Positions 30,961 through 43,900 of a stretch of 64,000 nt of DNA are shown one piece after another. Position 1 is the first letter of the stretch. Every line of letters starts with the position of its first letter. Source of the stretch: Escarpia spicata (lineage: Eukaryota > Annelida > Polychaeta > Sabellida > Siboglinidae). The translations under genes were made by a program, and so were the position numbers. The stretch is taken from positions 28,985,373-29,049,372 of the forward strand of contig OZ023207.1 of assembly GCA_963995525.1 (NCBI GenBank), written 5' to 3'. The notes under the pieces are model-generated. The model saw only the letters and a program-made list of their open reading frames with translations, had not been told where the DNA came from and searched no databases.

Positions 30961-33900
30961 GGGCGATTCCATTGTTACATGTGTGACATTCACACAACAT
31001 TTTTAATATTTCAACTTTTATAGATTTATGCTAACCTATTGCAAACTGTTCAAAATGTGATCATAACATTGTTCTATATTTTATTTAATAGTTAGTGTAT
31101 GCAAAATTTAATTTTTATCATTAATTAATTTTCAAAAATATGTTACATGTAGCGTTATGTGTATGACTTACAAAAATCAAAATTTAGACGGGCGCATCAG
31201 TTATTGCAGAAAGTCTGTGAAGTTATGGAAGTATGTTACTAAGTTTCTTTATCATCAATAAGTACACATGTATAGGTACACAGTGTATCTGTGTAACACT
31301 GTGATTGGTTAATATTAAAAAAATAAAGAATATAAATGTGACGTAACGTGCGTGACATGTTTTGTTACGTGTGACGCTTGTGAAAGTGATCTAGTAATTT
31401 GCTGAAATTTACCTAGTAATTGACAGTTTGCATAACAACATGAGATTTCTTATGCATGCTATAACAAAAGACAGTAAGGTTACTTGATTGTAATCAATTA
31501 ATCAATTATGTGGATGTTGTAAAATATGTCAAATCCAGTGTTACGGGCGTGATGCTCAAAACAACTTCAGATGGGCACATCAGTTATTGTCCAAAGTCTG
31601 TGAAGTTTTAGAGATATGTTAGTAAGTGGTATTATCCTAAACAGGCATATATGTATGGGAATACTCTGTGTATGTATATATGACTATAACTTTCATAAAA
31701 TATAAATGTGACATTACATGTGTAACATACTTTTGTTACACGTGTGACGCTTGTGGAAATGACTTAGTAATTGGCTGAAATTGACCTAGTAATGCACTGG
31801 TTACTGAGTTTACATATGGTTCTACCCCCCATTAAATATTAGCATGAATGTTTGTTTTTGTGGCGAGTGTCAATGGTGGGTGGAAATGAAAATTTTATGA
31901 GACGATTAATGTGTATTTTTGTCGACTGTGAAAGGTGTGTGCAATTGGAGGGTAGACATATTGTTTTCGGGGCCACCAGTAATAGGCAGCGTTGTGACAA
32001 CATTTTTTTTCTAAAGCATCCCCCCAAACATCTTCAGACGTCATAATTTCAGCGGAGAGAAGCTGGAGAAGGTAAATAGACATCTCAGTGACAAAATGTA
32101 AAAAAAAATTTTTTTTAATAGTGTAAGTTCGGATGTCATGAGTTCACAGCCGAGACTGTGGATAAGATGCCCCCCGTCTTCCGATGTCACAGTCGAGCCA
32201 ACTGAGACAGCCACAAGGTAAGGGAAGATGTGAAGATATGCTGCGGTGAAAATTGTTCAGTGGTGCTGAATCTCCTTTAGTCCCCCATATAAATTTTTTT
32301 CCCGCGTCACTGCCCATGGGTCTCAAATATTGTCAACTATAATTTACCTGATGTGGTGTTGTCCCATTGTAACACATTAGCAATTCAATTATAGTTATTA
32401 AAAGTGTGTAAAATTATATTGTGTCATGATATACGTAGGTATTAGATTCACAAATGTAACGTAGCGTTACGTGTGTGACACACATATATTTCAAACTTTA
32501 TACAGTTAAATATTTGTTCATGTCTTTTAAATTTTGGTATGGCAAAAGTATTCATATGTTGATTTATAAACCAATTAGACATTAAAAAAGAGATATATAT
32601 ATTTGAGGAAAAAAATTAGTTTTTTTTAAATTGCGAATTTTTTTATTATATATAACTTTTAACACAAATATTGTTGTGGGTTAAATTTCATTTCATTGTA
32701 ACCTAGTGTCATCTGAGTATACCTAATTAACTTCTTTAAAGAAATGTCTATATGTTACCCCGGTTGACCAAATGAGTGATAAGTCGAAAAAATTGTAACA
32801 TTGTTTTCTGACATTCTTGTAAAGGTTGGGTAGGGTGCTTTACAGTTAACAAAAGTATGACTGCCACAACAAAATTGGCGAAGTTATGTAGCATTGAACA
32901 TGGTAGGGATAAAAAAATGAAAATGGAGAAAACGGCTGTTGAAGTTTTACATTATATATGCAAATGGATTGCATGGAAATATTACATGCATGACATCCAT
33001 ATGGCACACAGTATGTACGTTATGTTGCAATGACACACTGGAAGTACAAATGTGCTGCTACACAAACTTATCACGTTATGCCAGATTATGTCTTTATGTG
33101 TAAACAAAATGATAACACAACATGATTGTGAAGGTTTTGCATATACACATGGAAAGCATGGAAATATTGAGTGTATGGCATTCAAAGTTGGCTTGTACTA
33201 GTTATAGTATGCATGTTATTAACGTATAGTGCCATGATACACTAGAAATTTGGTGCTTAGCTAATTATATCTCTAAGGGTACAACAGGTGTATTACATCA
33301 GAATGTCTCACCCCAGTGCCTACAATGCCTGAAGCCCACTAAGCACTCACTCTCCCACACAGGGAAATAAACAACAGCCCAGCCCTGGCCACACCAAGAC
33401 TGACCAACAATAAACTGTGGCCATGAGTGACCACTCCAGCCAGTGGCTCACTGACCACACACTGACCTAAATTCACTGCTATGTTAGCCACTCCAGTGTT
33501 CAGAGATAGGGAAATATCCTGTTATAAATAGAGATATGTGCGGGAGGCTTACAGCAGTAGGGAAATAGTAGGACAACTTTGTATTTGGGGGGCCCTGGGT
33601 GCTCTTAGAATGATTCAATTGTGTATAGTGGCAGTACCCTAAGATATGTCTATGCAAAATTTAGAGAAACATTTGCTGAACGGTTTCTGGGATATGGCAG
33701 CTAACGGCGGACGGAGGGAGAGTGATGGCATAAGTCCATTGGACCTTCAGCATCTAAAAATTGCAAACAAAAGTGATGTTATTTGAATTTTGAAAATGGG
33801 TATTATAATAAATTACATAACAACATACATACCTGTATACAAAATGGCCATTATTTCCCATAAAAAAGTTATAAAATCAGAATTTTTAACTTGTTTCATA

Positions 33901-33997
33901 ACAAGGAACTGTAGATGTAGTAAATGGGTCAAGATTGTTGTATCCTAGTGCAATTATAGCAAGTCACCTCTCAGGCTCACTTTCTGTGGAATCGCCC
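30961..33997. mobile_element. E2, 3,037-bp TIR element inserted in LINE D
   Basis: The ends are an 11-bp perfect inverted repeat, gggcgattcca (30961-30971) and tggaatcgccc (33987-33997). The element is flanked by tatg on both sides (30957-30960 and 33998-34001). LINE B shows the uninterrupted target (atatctatgt), and the LINE D reading frame is continuous across the insertion once one tatg is removed. No transposase frame is recognised, so it is non-autonomous or unrecognised. The interior has several copies of a ttacgtgtgtgac-like motif and two copies of a block with ctgaaatttacctagtaatt (about 31380-31430 and 31750-31800). A 4-bp duplication and GGG ends do not by themselves identify the superfamily. 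Confidence 0.9.
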
Positions 33998-34495
33998 TAT
34001 GTCTTTCTTGCAATATGGCCTCCACGCTTGTATACAATATTCTAAATGAAGCCTAACTATTATTTTGTACAGCGGTATTATTATTTCTTTTCCCTGATTT
34101 ACCACTTAGTGATGTCTTCCAAGAAAAACATAACATATTTGTTAAGCATGACCTCGCTTTTAAAATATCATGTTGAGATGGGTTTATCAAGTTATGTTTA
34201 ACAAGAAAATCCACCATGTGGTCTTTAATTAGTCTTTCTAATAATTTCCAAATCACCGATGTTAAACTCACTAGTCTATAGTTATCTGACTTGTTTCTCG
34301 AACCTTTTTTAAATAACGGTATAATGTTTGCCTCTTTCCATTCTAAAGGAACCACTCCCTCTTCTAATGACAAATTGAAAACTGTAGGAAGCAGTACGCT
34401 GATTTGTTGTACAATTTCCAATATTAGTTGAGGTTGAATCCCATTCACTCCAGATGATTTATTATCCTTCATAGCCCTTATTTTCTTAGCCACAT
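33998..34495 (-). mobile_element. LINE D, 5' part (LINE B family) with internal deletion
   Basis: Right of E2 the minus-strand coding sequence resumes with LHLEYCIQAWRPYCKKD up to about 34090. It then jumps to an upstream RT segment (SCLTNMLCF, PSQHDILKARS, IPLFKKGSRNKSDNYRLVSL, VAKKIRAMKDNKSSGV). About 1 kb of RT, including the SGVPQGS and FADD blocks, is deleted at the junction near 34091-34100. The 5' truncation at about 34495 abuts LINE F. Confidence 0.88.
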
Positions 34496-34998
34496 TAAAA
34501 TGGCAATTGTAGTTTTTTTTAAATACCGAGATTTCCGTATTGATACGGTCGACATCATCGTTGTCTAAAATATTGCATATCTTAAGACCATTCCTGATGT
34601 CTAACATTTCCGATAATACGTTCACGTTCTATATTGTTACGTTGGACAAACCAGCCTGCCATACACGGCTAGTATCACACGTAGACACTTCGTACACTGC
34701 ATCACATTCACTTAAGTAGTTTGAGCTACAATTTGACCATGGATTTGCAATGGACAACTTAGCAACACTGCTTATAATCGGTGAATTATGATATACTAGA
34801 GCCCCATCTTACTTGAATTTTTTGTTTAGTATACTTATACAACAGCAGACTTAATACCAGAGGTGATACCTTAAATACTCTAAAAAAAACTTAGAATAAT
34901 TGACCCTGTCGATTGCTTTGCTGGCTTCTAACATGAGTGCATACACATTACTGCCATTTGCATTATAATAACTGATTGTCTCCATCATAACATATGTG
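34496..34998 (-). pseudogene. LINE F remnant (RT N-terminal part and C-terminal tail), origin side of the satellite
   Basis: On the minus strand, 34800-34990 encodes METISYYNANGSN, then VYALMLEASKAIDRVN. The latter matches the RT A block (LDASKAFDRVN) of another LINE family. After a deleted middle, 34525-34625 encodes MLDIRNGLKICNILDNDD, which resembles the C-terminal end of the same kind of ORF2 protein. The core RT blocks are missing. Upstream of METISYY, the coding sequence is replaced by the 20-bp satellite, whose first monomer overlaps TYVMMET. The family assignment is by motif only. Confidence 0.65.
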
Positions 34999-37900
34999 TG
35001 TCCATCATAACATATGTGTGTCCATCATAACATATGTGTCTCCATCATAACATATGTGTGTCCACCATAACATATGTGTTACCATCATAACATATGTGTC
35101 TCCATCATAACATATGTGTCTCCATCATAACATGTGTCTCCACCATAACATATGTGTGTCAACCGTAACATATGTGTTACCATCATAACATATGTGTCTC
35201 CATCATAACATATGTGTCTCCATCATAACATATGTGTGTACATCATAACACATGTGTCTCCATCATAACATATGTGTCTCCATCATAACAAAGGTGTGTC
35301 AATCTTAACATATGTGTGTCCATCATAACATATGTGTGTCCATCATAACATAGGTGTGTCCATCATAACATATGTGTCTCCATCATAATATATGCGTCTC
35401 CATCATAACATATGTGTCTCCATCATAACATATGTGTCTCCATCATAACATATGTGTCTCCACCATAACATATGTGTCTCCATCATAACATATGTTTCTC
35501 CATCATAACATATGTGTCTCCATCATAACATATGTGTCTCCATCATAACATATGTGTCTCCATCATAACATATGTGTCTCCATCGTAACATATGTGTCTC
35601 CATCATAACATATGTGTGTCCATCATAACATAGGTGTGTCCGTCATAACATATGTGTCTCCGTCATAACATATGTGTCTCCGTCATAACATATGTGTCTC
35701 CGTCATAACGTATGTGTCTCCATCATAACATATGTGTCTCCATCATAACATATGTGTGTCCATCATAACATATGTGTGTCCATCATAACATAGGTGTGTC
35801 CATAATAACATATGTGTCTCCGTCATAACATATGTGTCTCCGTCATAGCATATGTGTCTCCGTCATAACATATGTGTCTCCATCATAACATATGTGTGTC
35901 CATCATAACATGTGTGTCCATCATAACATATGTGTGTCCATCATAACATATGTGTGTCCGTCATAACATGTGTATCCATCATAACATATGTGTCTCCATC
36001 ATAACATATGTGTCTCCATCATAAAATATGTGTCTCCATCATAACATATGTGTCTCCATCATAACATATGTGTCTCCATCATAACATGTGTGTCCATCAT
36101 AACATATGTGTGTCCATCATAACATATGTGTCTCCATCATAACATATGTGTCTCCATCATAACATATGCGTCTCCATCATAACATATGCGTCTCCATAAT
36201 AACGTATGCGTGTCCATCATAACATAGGTGTCTCCATCATTACATATGTGCGTCCATCATAACATATGTCTCCATCATAACATACGTGTGTCCATCATAA
36301 CATAGGTGTGTCCATCATAACATATGTGTCTCCGTCATAACATATGTGTCTCCATCATAACTTATGTGTCTCCGTCATAACATATGTGTGTCCATCATAA
36401 CATATGTGTGTCCATCATAACATATGTGTGTCCATCATAACGTATGTGTCTCCATCATAACATATGTGTGTCCATCATAACATATGTGTGTCCATCATAA
36501 CATATGTGTCTCCATCATAACATATGTGTCTCCATCATAACATAGGTGTGTCCATCATAACATAGGTGTCTCCATCATAACATAGGTGTCTCCATCATAA
36601 CATAGGTGTCCATCATAACATATGAGTCTCCATCATAACATAGGGGTGTCCATCATAACATATGTGTCTCCATCATAACATATGTGTGTCCATCATAACA
36701 TATGTGTCTCCATCATAACATATGTGTCTCCATCATAACATATGTGTCTCCATCATAACATATGTGTCTCCATCATAACATATGTGTCTCCATCATAACA
36801 TATGTGTGTCCATCATATCATGTGTCTCCATCATAACATATGTGTCTCCATCATAACATATGTGTCTCCATCATAACATATGTGTCTCCATCATAACATA
36901 TGAGTGTCCATCATAACACATGTGTCTCCATCATAACACATGTGTCACCATCATAACAAATGTGTGTCCAGCATAACACATGTTTCTCCATCATAACACA
37001 TATACGTGTGTCCTCCATAACATACGTGTGTCCACCATAACATATGTGTCTCCAACATAACATATGTGTCTCCACCATAACATATATCTCCACCATAAGA
37101 TATGTGTGTCCATCATAAGATATGTGTGTCCATCATAAGATATGTGTCTGCATCATAAGATATGTGTCTCCATCATAACATATGTGTCTCCATCATAACA
37201 TATGTGTCTCCATCATAACATGTGTGTCCATCATAACATATGTGTGTCCATCATAACATATGTGTGTCCGTCATAACATGTGTATCCATCATAACATATG
37301 TGTCTCCATCATAACATATGTGTCTCCATCATAAAATATGTGTCTCCATCACAACATATGTGTCTCCATCATAACATATGTGTCTCCATCATAACATGTG
37401 TGTCCATCATAACATATGTGTGTCCATCATAACATATGTGTCTCCATCATAACATATGTGTCTCCATCATAACATATGCGTCTCCGTCATAACATATGCG
37501 TCTCCATAATAACGTATTCGTGTCCATCATAACATAGGTGTCTCCATCATTACATATGTGCGTCCATCATAACATATGTCTCCATCATAACATACGTGTG
37601 TCCATCATAACATAGGTGTGTCCATCATAACATATGTGTCTCCGTCATAACATATGTGTCTCCATCATAACTTATGTGTCTCCGTCATAACATATGTGTG
37701 TCCATCATAACATATGTGTGTCCATCATAACATATGTGTGTCCATCATAACATATGTGTCTCCATCATAACATATGTGTCTCCATCATAACATAGGTGTG
37801 TCCATCATAACATAGGTGTCTCCATCATAACATAGGTGTCTCCATAATAACATAGGTGTCCATCATAACATATGTGTCTCCATCATAACATATGTGTGTC

Positions 37901-40900
37901 CATCATAACATATGTGTCTCCATCATAACATATGTGTCTCCATCATAACATATGTGTCTCCATCATAACATATGTGTCTCCATCATAACATATGTGTGTC
38001 CATCATATCATGTGTCTCCACCATAACATATGTGTCTCCATCATAACATATGTGTCTCCATCATAACATATGTGTCTCCATCATAACATATGAGTGTCCA
38101 TCATAACACATGTGTCTCCATCATAACACATGTGTCACCATCATAACATATGTGTCTCCATCATAACATATGTGTGTCCATCATAACATAGGTGTGTCCG
38201 TCATAACATATGTGTCTCCGTCATAACATATGTGTCTCCGTCATAACATATGTGTCTCCGTCATAACGTATGTGTCTCCACCATAACATATGTGTGTCCA
38301 TCATAACATATGTGTGTCCATCATAACATATGTGTGTCCATCATAACATATGTGTCTCCATCATAACATATGTGTGTCCATCATAACATATGTGTGTCCA
38401 TCATAACATATGTGAGTCCATCATAACATATGTGTCTCCATCATAACATATGTGTGTCCACCATAACATATGTGTGTCCACCATAACATATGTGTCTCCA
38501 TCATAACATATGTGTGTCCATCATAACATATATGTGTCCATCATAACATATGTGTCTCCATCATAACATATGTGTGTCCATCATAACATGTGTGTCCATC
38601 ATAACATATGTCTGTCCATCATAACATATGTGTCTCCATCATAACATATATGTGTCCATCATAACATATGTGTGTCCATCATAACATATATTTGTCCATC
38701 ATAACATGGGTGTCTCCACCATAACATATGTGTGTCCATCATAACATATGTGTGTCCACCATAACATATGTGTGTCCATCATAACATATGTGTGTCAATC
38801 ATAACATATGTGTGTCCATCATAACATATGTGTCTCCACCATAACATATGTGTCTCCATCATAACATATGTGTCTCCATCATAACATATGTGTGTCCATC
38901 ATAACGTATGTGTCTCCATCATAACATATGTGTGTCCATCATAACATATGTGTGTCCATCATAACATATGTGTCTCCATTATAACATATGTGTCTCCATC
39001 ATAACATAGGTGTGTCCATCATAACATAGGTGTCTCCATCATAACATAGGTGTCTCCATAATAACATAGGTGTCCATCATAACATATGAGTCTCCATCAT
39101 AACATAGGGGTGTCCATCATAACATATGTGTCTCCATCATAACATATGTGTGTCCATCATAACATATGTGTCTCCATCATAACATATGTGTCTCCATCAT
39201 AACATATGTGTCTCCATCATAACATATGTGTCTCCATCATAACATATGTGTGTCCATCATATCATGTGTCTCCACCATAACATATGTGTCTCCATCATAA
39301 CATATGTGTCTCCATCATAACATATGTGTCTCCATCATAACATATGAGTGTCCATCATAACACATGTGTCTCCATCATAACACATGTGTCACCATCATAA
39401 CATATGTGTCTCCATCATAACATATGTGTGTCCATCATAACATAGGTGTGTCCGTCATAACATATGTGTCTCCGTCATAACATATGTGTCTCCGTCATAA
39501 CATATGTGTCTCCTTCATAACGTATGTGTCTCCACCATAACATATGTGTGTCCATCATAACATATGTGTGTCCATCATAACATATGTGTGTCCATCATAA
39601 CATATGTGTCTCCATCATAACATATGTGTGTCCATCATAACATATGTGTGTCCATCATAACATATGTGAGTCCATCATAACATATGTGTCTCCATCATAA
39701 CATATGTGTGTCCACCATAACATATGTGTGTCCACCATAACATATGTGTCTCCATCATAACATATGTGTGTCCATCATAACATATATGTGTCCATCATAA
39801 CATATGTGTCTCCATCATAACATATGTGTGTCCATCATAACATGTGTGTCCATCATAACATATGTCTGTCCATCATAACATATGTGTCTCCATCATAACA
39901 TATATGTGTCCATCATAACATATGTGTGTCCATCATAACATATATTTGTCCATCATAACATGGGTGTCTCCACCATAACATATGTGTGTCCATCATAACA
40001 TATGTGTGTCCACCATAACATATGTGTGTCCATCATAACATATGTGTGTCAATCATAACATATGTGTGTCCATCATAACATATGTGTCTCCACCATAACA
40101 TATGTGTCTCCATCATAACATATGTGTCTCCATCATAACATATGTGTGTCTATCATAACATATGTGTCTCCACCATAACATATGTGTGTCCATCATAACA
40201 TATGTGTGTCCACCAAAACATATGTGTGTCCATCATAACATATGTGTCTCCATCATAACATATATGTGTCCATCATAACATATGTTTGTCCATCATAACA
40301 TATATGTGTCCATCATAACATGGGTGTCTCCACCATAACATATGTGTGTCCATCATAACATATGTGTGTCCACCAAAACATATGTGTGTCCATCATAACA
40401 TATGTGTCTCCATCATAACATATGTGTCTCCATCATAACATATGTGTTTCCATCATAACATATGTGTCTCCATCGTAACATATGTGTCTCCATCATAACA
40501 TATGTGTGTCCATCATAACATAGGTGTGTCCGTCATAACATATGTGTCTCCTTCATAACATATGTGTCTCCGTCATAACATATGTGTCTCCGTCATAACG
40601 TATGTGTCTCCATCATAACATATGTGTCTCCATCATAACATATGTGTGTCCATCATAACATATGTGTGTCCATCATAACATAGGTGTGTCCATAATAACA
40701 TATGTGTCTCCGTCATAACATATGTGTCTCCGTCATAGCATATGTGTCTCCGTCATAACATATGTGTCTCCATCATAACATATGTGTCTCCATCATAACA
40801 TGTGTGTCCATCATAACATATGTGTGTCCATCATAACATATGTGTGTCCGTCATAACATGTGTATCCATCATAACATATGTGTCTCCATCATAACATATG

Positions 40901-43900
40901 TGTCTCCATCATAAAATATGTGTCTCCATCACAACATATGTGTCTCCATCATAACATATGTGTCTCCATCATAACATGTGTGTCCATCATAACATATGTG
41001 TGTCCATCATAACATATGTGTCTCCATCATAACATATGTGTCTCCATCATAACATATGCGTCTCCATCATAACATATGCGTCTCCATAATAACGTATTCG
41101 TGTCCATCATAACATAGGTGTCTCCATCATTACATATGTGCGTCCATCATAACATATGTCTCCATCATAACATACGTGTGTCCATCATAACATAGGTGTG
41201 TCCATCATAACATATGTGTCTCCGTCATAACATATGTGTCTCCATCATAACTTATGTGTCTCCGTCATAACATATGTGTGTCCATCATAACATATGTGTG
41301 TCCATCATAACATATGTGTGTCCATCATAACATATGTGTCTCCATCATAACATATGTGTCTCCATCATAACATAGGTGTGTCCATCATAACATAGGTGTC
41401 TCCATCATAACATAGGTGTCTCCATAATAACATAGGTGTCCATCATAACATATGAGTCTCCATCATAACATAGGGGTGTCCATCATAACATATGTGTCTC
41501 CATCATAACATATGTGTGTCCATCATAACATATGTGTCTCCATCATAACATATGTGTCTCCATCATAACATATGTGTCTCCATCATAACATATGTGTCTC
41601 CATCATAACATATGTGTGTCCATCATATCATGTGTCTCCACCATAACATATGTGTCTCCATCATAACATATGTGTCTCCATCATAACATATGTGTCTCCA
41701 TCATAACATATGAGTGTCCATCATAACACATGTGTCTCCATCATAACACATGTGTCACCATCATAACATATGTGTCTCCATCATAACATATGTGTGTCCA
41801 TCATAACATAGGTGTGTCCGTCATAACATATGTGTCTCCGTCATAACATATGTGTCTCCGTCATAACATAGGTGTCTCCGTCATAACGTATGTGTCTCCA
41901 CCATAACATATGTGTGTCCATCATAACATATGTGTGTCCATCATAACATATGTGTGTCCATCATAACATATGTGTCTCCATCATAACATATGTGTGTCCA
42001 CCATAACATATGTGTGTCCACCATAACATATGTGTCTCCATCATAACATATGTGTGTCCATCATAACATATATGTGTCCATCATAACATATGTGTGTCCA
42101 CCATAACATATGTGTCTCCATCATAACATATATGTGTCCATCATAACATATGTGTGTCCATCATAACATATATTTGTCCATCATAACATGGGTGTCTCCA
42201 CCATAACATATGTGTGTCCATCATAACATATGTGTGTCCACCATAACATATGTGTGTCCATCATAACATATGTGTGTCAATCATAACATATGTGTGTCCA
42301 TCATAACATATGTGTCTCCACCATAACATATGTGTCTCCATCATAACATATGTGTCTCCATCATAACATATGTGTGTCTATCATAACATATGTGTCTCCA
42401 CCATAACATATGTGTCTCCATCATAACATATGTGTCTCCATCATAACATATGTGTGTCCATCATAAAATATGTCTCCATCATAACATGTGTATCTCCATC
42501 ATAACATATGTGTGTCCATCATAGCATATGTGTGTCCATCATAACATATGTGTGTCCATCATAACATATGTGTGTCCATCATAACATATGTGTCTCCATC
42601 ATAACATATATGTGTCCATCATAACATATGTTTGTCCATCATAACATATATGTGTCCATCATAACATGGGTGTCTCCACCATAACACATGTGTGTCCATC
42701 ATAACATATGTGTGTCCACCAAAACATATGTGTGTCCATCATAACATATGTGTCTCCATCATAACATATGTGTCTCCATCATAACATATGTGTTTCCATC
42801 ATAACATATGTGTCTCCATCGTAACATATGTGTCTCCATCATAACATATGTGTGTCCATCATAACATAGGTGTGTCCGTCATAACATATGTGTCTCCTTC
42901 ATAACATATGTGTCTCCGTCATAACATATGTGTCTCCGTCATAACGTATGTGTCTCCATCATAACATATGTGTCTCCATCATAACATATGTGTGTCCATC
43001 ATAACATATGTGTGTCCATCATAACATAGGTGTGTCCATAATAACATATGTGTCTCCGTCATAACATATGTGTCTCCGTCATAGCATATGTGTCTCCGTC
43101 ATAACATATGTGTCTCCATCATAACATATGTGTCTCCATCATAACATGTGTGTCCATCATAACATATGTGTGTCCATCATAACATATGTGTGTCCGTCAT
43201 AACATGTGTATCCATCATAACATATGTGTCTCCATCATAACATATGTGTCTCCATCATAAAATATGTGTCTCCATCACAACATATGTGTCTCCATCATAA
43301 CATATGTGTCTCCATCATAACATGTGTGTCCATCATAACATATGTGTGTCCATCATAACATATGTGTCTCCATCATAACATATGTGTCTCCATCATAACA
43401 TATGCGTCTCCATCATAACATATGCGTCTCCATAATAACGTATTCGTGTCCATCATAACATAGGTGTCTCCATCATAACATATGCGTCTCCATAATAACG
43501 TATTCGTGTCCATCATAACATAGGTGTCTCCATCATTACATATGTGCGTCCATCATAACATATGTCTCCATCATAACATACGTGTGTCCATCATAACATA
43601 GGTGTGTCCATCATAACATATGTGTCTCCGTCATAACATATGTGTCTCCATCATAACTTATGTGTCTCCGTCATAACATATGTGTGTCCATCATAACATA
43701 TGTGTGTCCATCATAACATATGTGTGTCCATCATAACGTATGTGTCTCCATCATAACATATGTGTGTCCATCATAACATATGTGTGTCCATCATAACATA
43801 TGTGTCTCCATCATAACATATGTGTCTCCATCATAACATAGGTGTGTCCATCATAACATAGGTGTCTCCATCATAACATAGGTGTCTCCATCATAACATA

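Noticed and set aside
31839..32326. Several 60-64-codon frames inside E2 as a transposase fragment
   Set aside because: No catalytic motif or DNA-binding domain is visible, and frames occur on both strands. Only the exon-like duplication was kept as a low-confidence observation.
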